Source of the DNA: Chitinophagaceae bacterium | Lineage (GTDB): Bacteria > Bacteroidota > Bacteroidia > Chitinophagales > Chitinophagaceae | Assembly: GCA_947454235.1 (NCBI GenBank) | Contig: CANGIY010000010.1 | Location: forward strand, 62,001 to 126,000 | Direction of reading: 5' to 3' | DNA length: 64,000 nucleotides | Shown here: in pieces, positions 26,172 through 34,491 of the stretch | How the letters are laid out: the number at the start of each line of letters is the position of its first letter | Numbering within the stretch: position 1 is the first letter of the stretch | The notes under the pieces: generated by a model | Seen by the model: the letters and a program-made list of their open reading frames with translations, nothing else | What the model was told of the DNA's origin: nothing | Databases searched by the model: none | Translations under genes and position numbers: made by a program

Positions 26172-27083
26172 ATGTCAATTAAAGTATCCTCACTTAGTAA
26201 GACTTATCAGGAACAGAAGGCTGTAGATAATATTTCGTTTGAAGTTGGCAAGGGGCAAATCGTAGGCTTCCTTGGTCCAAATGGCGCAGGTAAATCTACC
26301 ACCATGAAAATGATAACAGGATACTTGCCACCTACTTCAGGAACTGCCGAAGTGTGTGGTTTTGATGTTACGGCTCAGCCTATGGAAGTGAGGAAACGTA
26401 TCGGGTACCTGCCTGAAGCGAATCCCCTCTATTTCGAAATGTATGTTCGCGAGTATTTAGAGTTTTCAGCCAACATTCATCAGTTGGGCAAGAAAGCAGG
26501 CACCCGAATTGAAGAGATGATTTCTATTACCGGCTTGGGTAAGGAAGCGCATAAAAAAATTGGTGCACTCAGTAAAGGTTACAAACAAAGGGTAGGGCTT
26601 GCACAAGCACTTTTGCACGACCCTGAAGTTTTGATACTTGACGAACCTACCAGCGGACTTGATCCGAATCAGATTGTTGACATCAGAGATTTAATCATCA
26701 ACGTAGGGAAGGAAAAAACTGTATTGCTGAGTACGCACATTATGCAGGAAGTGCAGGCTATGTGTAGCCGAGTGATTATCATCAACAATGGTAAACTTGT
26801 AGCCGACGATTCTATTTCGCGCATCAGGGAAAACAACACCCATCAGGATGTGTTGGTGGTTACTTTTGATAAAGCGGTGAACGTAAGCGAGCTCAAGTCT
26901 ATGACAGAGTTGGTGAAATTGGAAACAGTTTCTGACGTTCAATTCAAATTCTACACCAACGACATGGAGAAAATGAGGCGTGACATCATGCAATGGGCAC
27001 TCAATAATAACTTAGCAATCAACTCAATGCAAACAGAAGTGTACAGTCTTGAAGATGTATTCCGTAATCTGACCAAGAAATAA
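26172..27083 (+). CDS. gldA: Gliding-motility-associated ABC transporter ATPase GldA
   Basis: A 303-residue ATP-binding subunit. Walker A is GPNGAGKST, the signature is LSKGYKQRVGLA, Walker B is VLILDEPTSGLD, and the switch His is in LLSTHIMQEV. Length and sequence (GYLPEANPLYFEMYVREYLE) fit GldA, whose partners GldF/GldG form the membrane part in gliding Bacteroidota. No gldF or gldG is adjacent here; the next gene is a secreted protein. GldA-type ATPases also occur in non-gliding members, so motility is not proven. The downstream start overlaps the stop codon (TAATG). Confidence 0.85.
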   Translation: MSIKVSSLSKTYQEQKAVDNISFEVGKGQIVGFLGPNGAGKSTTMKMITGYLPPTSGTAEVCGFDVTAQPMEVRKRIGYLPEANPLYFEMYVREYLEFSANIHQLGKKAGTRIEEMISITGLGKEAHKKIGALSKGYKQRVGLAQALLHDPEVLILDEPTSGLDPNQIVDIRDLIINVGKEKTVLLSTHIMQEVQAMCSRVIIINNGKLVADDSISRIRENNTHQDVLVVTFDKAVNVSELKSMTELVKLETVSDVQFKFYTNDMEKMRRDIMQWALNNNLAINSMQTEVYSLEDVFRNLTKK

Positions 27084-27625
27084 TGATGAGTAAATCGAGT
27101 TGGGGTATCTTCTTTATTGTAATTCTGACATTCGGCTTTGGGTCTATTTCGAGGTCGCAGGCACAGAACAGCAATGTAGATTTTTGCGAGGCTATCACGG
27201 CTATTTTACGCGATGCGCCCAATAAATTCAGGAATGTGCGCACCAATGTTGTTGAAACCGGACTGAACGCTATGATCTACAAATCGGGTGTTCCCGTGCC
27301 GGGAGTAATAAGTGCCAGGTTTGTGGCAAATATGGGTAATTTTTATGAAGGCGGTCTCGTTAAAACCGATTCGGTGTACAAGCTTCGCACAGTTTACCAG
27401 CACTACGATAGTTTACTCAACGATTGTTTAGGTAAGCAAGGTTTTAAACGTAAGTATCTGGAAAATGTTTACCCCGGCTTAGAAGACTATCAGAAAATTG
27501 CATTTTTCCCTCCCGTCGGTGATGCCGAAAATCCTGCGCCAATTCAAGGGCATGTAACAGTAGAAGCTCAGTATGTAAAAGAAATGAGGGCATACTTCCT
27601 TATTTTATTCATCTACGAACACTAG
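27083..27625 (+). CDS. Secreted protein of unknown function, coupled to gldA
   Basis: A 180-residue protein with an N-terminal signal peptide (WGIFFIVILTFGFGSISRSQ, then AQ). The mature region has two Cys (DFCEAI and DCLGKQG) and a mixed alpha/beta pattern, with no recognised domain. The first ATG overlaps the gldA stop codon by one base (TAATG), and a second ATG follows immediately. This spacing points to coupled expression with gldA, but a functional link is not established. Confidence 0.75.
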   Translation: MMSKSSWGIFFIVILTFGFGSISRSQAQNSNVDFCEAITAILRDAPNKFRNVRTNVVETGLNAMIYKSGVPVPGVISARFVANMGNFYEGGLVKTDSVYKLRTVYQHYDSLLNDCLGKQGFKRKYLENVYPGLEDYQKIAFFPPVGDAENPAPIQGHVTVEAQYVKEMRAYFLILFIYEH

Positions 27626-27647
27626 ATTAGCTTAAACTTATATTGGC

Positions 27648-27655
27648 TACTTTTG
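27648..27655 (+). promoter_or_regulatory. -7 promoter box before the 27661 barrel gene
   Basis: TACTTTTG matches TAnnTTTG and ends 5 nt before the ATG at 27661. It supports that ATG over the TTG at 27643, which lies upstream of the box. Confidence 0.45.
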
Positions 27656-27660
27656 TCAAA

Positions 27661-28542
27661 ATGAGTGTAAATCATGTTTTTATGAATGTTAAAAACGTTG
27701 CTGGAAGGCTGCTGTTTTGTCTGTTTGGGTTGTTGTTTTTGAATAATGTTTCGTTTGCTCAGGCCGATGATGATGACGACGACCCGTATGAGTCGAAAAG
27801 CTACTTAATGGGCGGGTTGAATTACCTGTCAAACAATGTTTTCATGGGGCGGCATGATTCAGTTGTTGTTCCTTACATTACGCCCTACTTGGGGTATCAC
27901 CATGCGTCAGGTGTTTATGCAAAGGCGCTATTGGCGTATGCAAATGGTAAGAATAACAATCGCATTGATAATTTCACCCTCGATTTAGGGTACGAGCATT
28001 CTTTCGGAAATCTGAATTCGGGGATAAACGCCGAAAAATATTTCTACAATAAAAATTCAAGAAGTGTAAGGGCAAATGTGGCGTTTTCGGCGAGTGCCTA
28101 TGCGCAGTACGCCAATAAAATAGTCCAGCCACAAGTGGCCATAGATTTTAACAAAAACAAAAATTCCTCCGACTATTACATTGGGTTGTCGCTTGACCAT
28201 GAGTTTAAAATGCTGGATACTAGGTTGAAGCTGATACCAACATTTACTTTTAACTTAGGTACTCAAAACTATTATGACGAATACTTCAAGGCGCGGGCTT
28301 TGAAAAATGATAAAACACTAAAGCTTAAAAACCTTGTCTCCAATGCATCTGTCTTAAAGCCGCTGGACTATGAGTTTTCGTTGAAGTGTGAACTTAGGTT
28401 GAAGTCATGGCTTTTCACGCTAACGCCAACCTATGTGATTCCGCTCAATCCTGCTCAAATCACCATTCCTAATCAAAATAGGGAAGTGAGCGAAGCGTTG
28501 TCTAATACGTTCTTCGTTGAATTGGATATCTGTAAAAGATAG
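27661..28542 (+). CDS. Outer-membrane beta-barrel protein with acidic N-terminus
   Basis: A 293-residue exported protein. A signal sequence (RLLFCLFGLLFLNNVSFAQ) is followed by an unusual run of six Asp (ADDDDDDPY) and then a series of amphipathic strands (KSYLMGGLNYLSNNVFMG, GVYAKALLAYANGK), ending in NTFFVELDICKR. The acidic run could bind calcium; that is a guess. Two starts are possible: ATG at 27661, favoured by the promoter position, or ATG at 27682 right before the signal peptide. It converges on nnr with only 6 nt between the stop codons. Confidence 0.72.
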   Translation: MSVNHVFMNVKNVAGRLLFCLFGLLFLNNVSFAQADDDDDDPYESKSYLMGGLNYLSNNVFMGRHDSVVVPYITPYLGYHHASGVYAKALLAYANGKNNNRIDNFTLDLGYEHSFGNLNSGINAEKYFYNKNSRSVRANVAFSASAYAQYANKIVQPQVAIDFNKNKNSSDYYIGLSLDHEFKMLDTRLKLIPTFTFNLGTQNYYDEYFKARALKNDKTLKLKNLVSNASVLKPLDYEFSLKCELRLKSWLFTLTPTYVIPLNPAQITIPNQNREVSEALSNTFFVELDICKR

Positions 28543-28548
28543 TTTTTT

Positions 28549-30069
28549 TTACGAACCCTTGTTCCAGCCTGCTACTTGCAGAAATGCTTTTCCCAGATAA
28601 TCTATAATATCGCCTGCGAGTAAAGATTCTTCTGAAAGGTTTTTTGCGCCGATGTCGCCGGCCAATCCATGTAGGTAAACTCCAAGGGTTGCAGCTTGAG
28701 TAGGGCTGTATCCTTGTGCTAATAAACCGGTAATGAAGCCAAGTAACACGTCGCCGGAACCGCCCGTCGCCATGCCGGGGTTGCCTGTGATGTTGTACCA
28801 ACATTCACCTTCTGATGTGATAACAGTGGTATGGTGACTTTTAAGAACAATGTTAATATTGTAACGCATAGCCTGAATACGGGCATTATCAACCTGAATC
28901 ATGCTGTTGGTGTTTTCTCCGAACATGCGCGCGAACTCCTTAGGGTGTGGGGTCAGGATAGAATCCTTCGGCAAGTGCGGCATAATGTCTTTGTGTTGAG
29001 ACAATATGTTCAATGCGTCGGCATCAAGTACAATGGGTTTTTTGCAGTGATCTATGAAGTTCAGCAATGCCTGTGATGTAGCATAGCCAGTGCCCATTCC
29101 GGGACCTATTCCAATTGCAGAATATTGTTCCCAGTTTTCAATGCTTTCAATGTCGTTTTCGCCATTCACAAGGCACATTGCCTCAGGAACGTAGGTCTGT
29201 ACCATTTCATAGCCGCATCGCGGTATCAATGATGTTACCAGCCCGGCACCGGCCCGCAAAGCCGCCTTAGTACTAAGTGCTATTGCCCCCATTTTTCCGA
29301 AGCTTCCACCAACTATAAGGGCATGCCCATAAACGCCCTTGTGCGCGAAGGGTAGGCGGGGTTTGTAAATAGATTGGTTGTATTCTTTACTGTTAAGTTT
29401 GTACTGGCTGTGTGTGGCTTGAATAAATGATTTGTCGAGTCCGATATCAAGAATGTTGACTTCGCCTGCCAATTGACCACATTCCTTGTGCAAAAATGAA
29501 CGTTTATAAAACTGGAACGACAGTGTAAAATCAGCCTTTACAACAGCACTTTCAGCATCAGGAATAGAATCAGCAGGCATACCGCTTGGCATATCAATTG
29601 AAATTTTGATATTTGGCATGTTGTTGATTTTCCGAACAAAATCTGCAGCCCATCCTTCTAAAGGTCTGTTGATTCCTGTACCGAAAATTGCATCTATGAT
29701 TACTATAGGTTGCGGGAGTTCTGTGATAAATGTTTCAGGCTCAAGCACATCAACCAAGCCCTCGTCAATGCGCTTAAGTCGGTCTAAATTAGCCTTGCAA
29801 TCGTTTGAAAATTCATCGGTAAGGCGCAATACAAATGCTTTTACACCAAACTGACGCAGGTGCAGCAAGCGCGCAATTGCAAGCCCGTCGCCGCCATTAT
29901 TGCCGGTGCCACAAAGTACCACAAAAAGAGAATCTTTAGGCAAATGGGTTTTTATCCAGTCTACGCATTTGCTGGCAGCTTTCTCCATGAGTTCAAGCGA
30001 ATTCATGTTTTGGCTGGCGATCGTGTAAGTATCACACGCCCTTATCTGTTCGGCTGAAAATATTTTCAT
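28549..30069 (-). CDS. nnr: Bifunctional NAD(P)H-hydrate repair enzyme (epimerase and dehydratase)
   Basis: A 506-residue two-domain enzyme that repairs hydrated, inactive NADH and NADPH. The N-terminal YjeF_N epimerase domain (~1-215) shows VVLCGTGNNGGDGLAIARLL and VIIDAIFGTGINRPL. The C-terminal ribokinase-like ADP-dependent dehydratase (~225-500) shows ALIVGGSFGKMGAIALSTKA, SILTPHPKEFARMFG and GMATGGSGDVLLGFITGLLA. The length fits the fused form common in bacteria. It is transcribed alone, with a 6-nt gap to the convergent barrel gene. Confidence 0.95.
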   Translation of the reverse strand: MKIFSAEQIRACDTYTIASQNMNSLELMEKAASKCVDWIKTHLPKDSLFVVLCGTGNNGGDGLAIARLLHLRQFGVKAFVLRLTDEFSNDCKANLDRLKRIDEGLVDVLEPETFITELPQPIVIIDAIFGTGINRPLEGWAADFVRKINNMPNIKISIDMPSGMPADSIPDAESAVVKADFTLSFQFYKRSFLHKECGQLAGEVNILDIGLDKSFIQATHSQYKLNSKEYNQSIYKPRLPFAHKGVYGHALIVGGSFGKMGAIALSTKAALRAGAGLVTSLIPRCGYEMVQTYVPEAMCLVNGENDIESIENWEQYSAIGIGPGMGTGYATSQALLNFIDHCKKPIVLDADALNILSQHKDIMPHLPKDSILTPHPKEFARMFGENTNSMIQVDNARIQAMRYNINIVLKSHHTTVITSEGECWYNITGNPGMATGGSGDVLLGFITGLLAQGYSPTQAATLGVYLHGLAGDIGAKNLSEESLLAGDIIDYLGKAFLQVAGWNKGS

Positions 30070-30157
30070 GCTACCAAATTACTTAATCTTACGCTAGCTT
30101 TTAAATGCACTATTTTTTAAATGCAAAATTGGGGATAACGTGGTATTAACTCGTATC

Positions 30158-30562
30158 TTAATATTCTTCTAACAGAAGTTTTCCGAGCATCGCAGCTGTT
30201 AGTGGCTTGTTGATGAACTGCCTGATTGATTTATATCTATCTACATTCAGCATGTCTTCATCGTTTATTGATGAAGATATTACGAATACAATGTAATTCT
30301 CAACCACTGAAGGCGGAAGCTTTTCAAATTCTTCAACAAACTGGAAACCATTCATTACCGGCATTTGAATATCTACCAGAATGATGTTGGGGTAGGGGTC
30401 TTGAGCCGGCGTATTTGCCAGATGTTCCAATGCATCAGAAGGGTAAATGAAAGAAGTGACACTCAAACCCTTACCTGTATTGCGAATAATACGTTCTGCA
30501 ATAAAACAGTCTAGTTTGCTGTCATCTACTATTATAAAGTGGTATTTATCATTTTGACCCAT
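30158..30562 (-). CDS. Stand-alone receiver (REC) protein, end of the Rv1355c-like operon
   Basis: A 134-residue single receiver domain. It has the acidic pair in FIIVDDSKLD, the phosphoacceptor Asp in NIILVDIQMPVMNG, the Thr/Ser position in VFVISSS and the conserved Lys in FINKPL. No output domain is attached. Its start overlaps the upstream REC-kinase gene by 14 nt, so it is probably co-translated and serves as a phosphate acceptor or adaptor in that pathway. It differs clearly from the REC of the 31646 gene and is closer to CheY-like receivers. Confidence 0.9.
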   Translation of the reverse strand: MGQNDKYHFIIVDDSKLDCFIAERIIRNTGKGLSVTSFIYPSDALEHLANTPAQDPYPNIILVDIQMPVMNGFQFVEEFEKLPPSVVENYIVFVISSSINDEDMLNVDRYKSIRQFINKPLTAAMLGKLLLEEY

Positions 30563-31646
30563 AGCCGCGTCCAGGAATTATTACTTTAAATACAGTACCC
30601 TCGTTCAAAGTTGAAGTTACTTCAATTTTTCCATTTAATCTGTTCAGTGCGTCTTTCACATTGTAAAGTCCAAAACCGGAACCGTGGTCTTGTGAAGTGG
30701 CGCGATAAAACATCGTAAAAATGTTGTTGATATAATTAGAGTGAATACCAATACCATTGTCTTTAACATAGATAGCTGCTGCATCGCTTTCTGCAACAAT
30801 TTCTATCTCTACAAATTTTTCAGCCGCACTCTTTCTTTGGTACTTAAATGCGTTCGAAAGCAGGTTGTTCAGAATAATTTTCAATAGAATTTTGTCCGAT
30901 AAAAAGGTGTCAGATTGCGATACTTTAAGCGTAAATCTGATGTTCTCCATACTGCCGGCAATCCTGAAAAACGAAGCAACTTCGTTCACCAATGCATTGA
31001 AATCAATCTCGGTATATTCTACACTACCTCTTTTCAGGTTGTAATATTCATGGAGGTTAATTACAAACTCATCAAGTTGCTTCATAGCCGAGCTCATCAT
31101 TAGTGCTATTTCGCGAACCTCTTCAATGTTTTCGGTTGTTTTGAGTATTTCATTGGCAGCCATAACGCCCAATATGGGGCCACGCATGTCGTGAGTTACA
31201 CTATAGGCAAATTTGCCTAACTCGTCGTAAGCAGTTTGTAATTCTTTGTTTTTTTCTTCCAGCAGAGAACTTGTAATGAAAAATTTATTGGCTTCTTCAA
31301 TTGCAGCCCTTATTTCATCATCGGTCCAGGGCTTTTTGATGTACCTGAAAATGTGTCCTTTGTTAATGCCGTCAATCACTGCTTCAAGGTCAGTGTATCC
31401 GGTAATCAACATTCTTATAGGCTTAGGGTATTCGGTTCTTATTGTTTCGAAAAATTGCACGCCTGTTTCATCAGGCATGCGCTGGTCGCTTAAAATAATC
31501 TTTATATCGTCGTGATTCTGTAGTAAAATCTTAGCGTCAGCCGCTGAAGCAGCAGTTAAAATATTGAAATCAAATCTGAAGGCAGCTTTGAAACTATTAA
31601 GGTTATTGAGTTCGTCGTCAATGTAGAGAATTTTGATTTTGTCCAT
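30549..31646 (-). CDS. REC-histidine kinase (receiver domain first)
   Basis: A 365-residue soluble protein with a receiver domain at residues ~1-125 (ILYIDDELNNLNSFKAAF, phosphoacceptor Asp in IILSDQRMPDETGV, Lys in IKKPW). It continues into a kinase core with FAYSVTHDMRGPILGV as the H box and NNLLSNAFKYQ, YVKDNGIGIH and GSGFGLYNVKDAL as ATPase boxes. Proteins of this order sense the phosphorylation of their own receiver. It lies 11 nt after the 7TMR-DISM kinase gene, so it may be the next step of a phosphorelay. Its REC is closely similar to the protein at 36993 on the other strand. Confidence 0.9.
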   Translation of the reverse strand: MDKIKILYIDDELNNLNSFKAAFRFDFNILTAASAADAKILLQNHDDIKIILSDQRMPDETGVQFFETIRTEYPKPIRMLITGYTDLEAVIDGINKGHIFRYIKKPWTDDEIRAAIEEANKFFITSSLLEEKNKELQTAYDELGKFAYSVTHDMRGPILGVMAANEILKTTENIEEVREIALMMSSAMKQLDEFVINLHEYYNLKRGSVEYTEIDFNALVNEVASFFRIAGSMENIRFTLKVSQSDTFLSDKILLKIILNNLLSNAFKYQRKSAAEKFVEIEIVAESDAAAIYVKDNGIGIHSNYINNIFTMFYRATSQDHGSGFGLYNVKDALNRLNGKIEVTSTLNEGTVFKVIIPGRGYGSK

Positions 31647-31657
31647 ATCACTGCTTT

Positions 31658-33799
31658 CTAATTTTGTAAAATCGGCAATTTAATAGTGAATTTTGTGCCT
31701 TCGCCCAATTTCGATTCAATATTAATTTGTCCGTTGTGCTTATTAATTGTGTTGTAAGCAATTGAAAGACCAAGTCCTGTTCCTTCACCTACTTCTTTTG
31801 TTGTAAAAAACGGTTCGAATAATTTCTTCTTGGTATTTTCATCCATACCGGTGCCGTTATCTTCAATTACTACATACACAAAATCCTCGTCGCGATACGT
31901 TTCAATACTCAGTATTCCATTATCAGTTCCATCATGCCGCTTCCTGATTGCATACACTGCATTTGAAATCATGTTCAGAAAAACCTGATTCAGTTTGCCG
32001 GGGTAGCACTCAATCAACGGTAAGTTACCAAATTTTCTGTTAACTTGTATATGGCTACCTAATAAATTATTCGAAATTACTAATGTTGAAACCATCCCTT
32101 CATTGATGTCGGCTCTTTTTAATGTGTCTTCATCGAGGCGGCTGAATATTCTGAGTCCTTTTACAATCTCAGCAGTTCTGGAAGCACCGTCACTTATACC
32201 GTTTAACAACTGGTCTATTTCAATTTTCAAGTAGTCGTAGTCAATTTCTTCTTTTAATTGATTGACTTCTTTCTTTTTTTCAGGCGCATTTTCAACCAAT
32301 ATCTTTTCAATGGCATCAACCGTTTCTAAAAGTATTTTGACATCTCTGTTCAATGGTTTTACGTTTGATGTCACGAAATTGATTGGGTTGTTGATTTCGT
32401 GGGCGATACCTGCTGTTAGCTGACCGAGCGATGCCATTTTCTCCGATTCTACCAGTTGGCTTTCGGCTTCTTTTAGTTCGTGCAGTGTTTTTTCAAGCTC
32501 AATATTAGATTCTTTTAACTGTTGGGTGCGTTCATCTACTTTTCTTTCAAGAACAATGTTTTGCTCTTTGATAATTCGTTCGTTTTCCAGAGATACAGCG
32601 AGCGCCTGAGCTTGTGATTCCTCTTTCTCTTTCCTGAAAATATTGATTCTGTCGGCGAGTGCGAACGAAAGCATTACAACTTCTACAGCCGAGCCTATTT
32701 GCATGGCATAGAATGTAAATGAGTTATAAGGCAAAACACCCTGACTGCGCATTACAAATATCACCACAGCCACTATAAACACAGACCATGCAATCAGGAA
32801 AATTTTAGCAGGTCTGTAACCCTTTAATGCAATTTTTACTGCCGTTACGTACACAACCAAGGCTAATATTGTAACAGCCAGTTGCATTACCGAAGTAGCC
32901 ATGAGGTATTTACCCGTCAAACTAATAAGGAATACAATGCCGTAAATGCCTAAAAACACGTTAAGTATCGTGTAAAAAAGTGGCGCATGTTTTTTGACCT
33001 GCAAAAAGTGATTGATGAACAGAATAGAAAAAATGCCCGATAATGCCGGTATCCAAACAACCATAGCGTTCGCCAACATCTCAGAATTAGGGTAGAAGTA
33101 CCTTGGAGCATAGCCCTGTAGACATGCCTGAGTGAGCCCGGTGAATAAAATATAGCCTACATAATAAAGATAAGCCCTGTCTCGTACTGAGAAAAATACG
33201 AATATGTTGTACAGAAACATAACCAGGATGATGCCGGCATACAACGCAAAAATAATGTCGTTGGTGTATGTTTCCTCCATTATAGGTTTGGCTTCACCTA
33301 TCTTTAAAGGTAGTTGAATAGGTTCCTGTGCTTTTAATTTGACATAAATTGTACAGTTTTCACCAGCCTTAATGTTGAGAGGGAAGAAGTAATTTTGGTG
33401 GTGGTAATTCCTTTTATAAAACGGTATATATTCCCCGGAAACTAAACTGTCAATGGCACCATTTGCGTGAACACAGTAGAAGGTAATAGAGTCAATTGTG
33501 GCGTATTCCAACACCAAAAGAGGATTGTCGGTTAAGTTGCCATTGTTTATATTAAGTTTAAGCCAAAAAGTAGAAAGCTCAGGAGGTAGAGACGGCACCG
33601 AGAATTTTTGAGGCACCCATTTATTGGTTTTCAAAACATCAGATAACGATAACTGTTGATCTTTTGCTTCTAAAATACTCAAGTGATTACCGATATAATC
33701 GTAGCTATTACCCGCTTTTAGTACGAGAGTATCTTGTGCATTAGCAGAATTGAAGACGAAAATTGATACTAGTGCGAAAATCCAATAGACATGCTTCAT
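31658..33799 (-). CDS. 7TMR-DISM membrane histidine kinase
   Basis: A 713-residue sensor kinase. After a signal peptide (~1-21) comes a periplasmic 7TMR-DISMED2-like beta-domain (~25-180; STFWLKLNINNG, NYFFPLNIKAGENCTIYVKL). Seven transmembrane helices follow (~185-400), then a coiled coil (~410-465). The HisKA domain contains MASLGQLTAGIAHEINNPI, and the ATPase domain shows NMISNAVYAI, IEDNGTGMD and GEGTGLGLSIAYN. DISM periplasmic domains are thought to bind carbohydrate-like or other small ligands. The ATGA overlap with the upstream acyltransferase-like gene (33796-33799) ties its translation to the putative biosynthetic genes. Confidence 0.93.
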   Translation of the reverse strand: MKHVYWIFALVSIFVFNSANAQDTLVLKAGNSYDYIGNHLSILEAKDQQLSLSDVLKTNKWVPQKFSVPSLPPELSTFWLKLNINNGNLTDNPLLVLEYATIDSITFYCVHANGAIDSLVSGEYIPFYKRNYHHQNYFFPLNIKAGENCTIYVKLKAQEPIQLPLKIGEAKPIMEETYTNDIIFALYAGIILVMFLYNIFVFFSVRDRAYLYYVGYILFTGLTQACLQGYAPRYFYPNSEMLANAMVVWIPALSGIFSILFINHFLQVKKHAPLFYTILNVFLGIYGIVFLISLTGKYLMATSVMQLAVTILALVVYVTAVKIALKGYRPAKIFLIAWSVFIVAVVIFVMRSQGVLPYNSFTFYAMQIGSAVEVVMLSFALADRINIFRKEKEESQAQALAVSLENERIIKEQNIVLERKVDERTQQLKESNIELEKTLHELKEAESQLVESEKMASLGQLTAGIAHEINNPINFVTSNVKPLNRDVKILLETVDAIEKILVENAPEKKKEVNQLKEEIDYDYLKIEIDQLLNGISDGASRTAEIVKGLRIFSRLDEDTLKRADINEGMVSTLVISNNLLGSHIQVNRKFGNLPLIECYPGKLNQVFLNMISNAVYAIRKRHDGTDNGILSIETYRDEDFVYVVIEDNGTGMDENTKKKLFEPFFTTKEVGEGTGLGLSIAYNTINKHNGQINIESKLGEGTKFTIKLPILQN

Positions 33800-34491
33800 G
33801 GTTTGTTTTTTATTTCCAGATCAAAATACAAGTCAAATTTACCCCGAATACCTTCAGCAACCTGCTTTTGTTTCAAATTTTCCCGAATCCCAAAGATTTC
33901 TTCCCTTTCAGTAGGGGCAGCAGTTTCCAAAGTATAGGAGTCGGGCAATAACATGCCGGTTGCGACAAGGTCTTGTTTTGGGTAATAGAATGTACCATTA
34001 TTGCCTAGAAATGTTGTGACCCTGAAGCCTACTTTCTCACCCATTTCAACGGTGTAGGGGGCGCACAATGCAAAGAGGGTTTTTAGTTTTAGTTGTGGTG
34101 CAATACACACTGCAGTACGTGTAAGATATACAGAACCAATGCCCATTCCCGCAATCTCGCGGGAATTCCAGAGTCCACACAGTTCGCCGGTACCCTGTGG
34201 TATGTGCTCTTCGACCGATTCTTTTATTCGTTCGTCAATTTCCTTTACTGCCTTTTCAATGGGCAGCGGATACTTTCCACCCGCAATCTGTACGCGTGCA
34301 CCACCCAACATTCTTCCATCTTCAGTCGATTCTGCTGCTATTACGAATGTATTCGGATCATTAAACCACTCAACATTAGCAGAAGTAATCATGGCTATAT
34401 CAAAAACCTTGAGGATCTTGGTGTGACCCTCAACAAATTTTAAACATGATTCCAATTCATCAATAGCCCTGAATACTCTGATTCGTATCAT
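33796..34491 (-). CDS. GNAT-like N-acyltransferase candidate
   Basis: A 231-residue soluble protein with no signal peptide. The pattern of strands (TFVIAAESTEDGRMLGGARV, ~49-67) followed by GELCGLWNSREIAGMGIG (102-119), a helix (PQLKLKTLFALCAPYTVEMG) and GFRVTTFLGNNG fits the GNAT fold. It brings to mind the LuxI/N-acyl-amino-acid synthase branch, where a conserved E-x-x-x-x-x-S/N-R segment sits at this place. This assignment is by eye. The start overlaps the stop of the upstream ThiF-nitroreductase gene (TAATG), and its end overlaps the sensor kinase start (ATGA). Between those two genes, a role in making or modifying a small molecule is plausible. Confidence 0.6.
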   Translation of the reverse strand: MIRIRVFRAIDELESCLKFVEGHTKILKVFDIAMITSANVEWFNDPNTFVIAAESTEDGRMLGGARVQIAGGKYPLPIEKAVKEIDERIKESVEEHIPQGTGELCGLWNSREIAGMGIGSVYLTRTAVCIAPQLKLKTLFALCAPYTVEMGEKVGFRVTTFLGNNGTFYYPKQDLVATGMLLPDSYTLETAAPTEREEIFGIRENLKQKQVAEGIRGKFDLYFDLEIKNKP

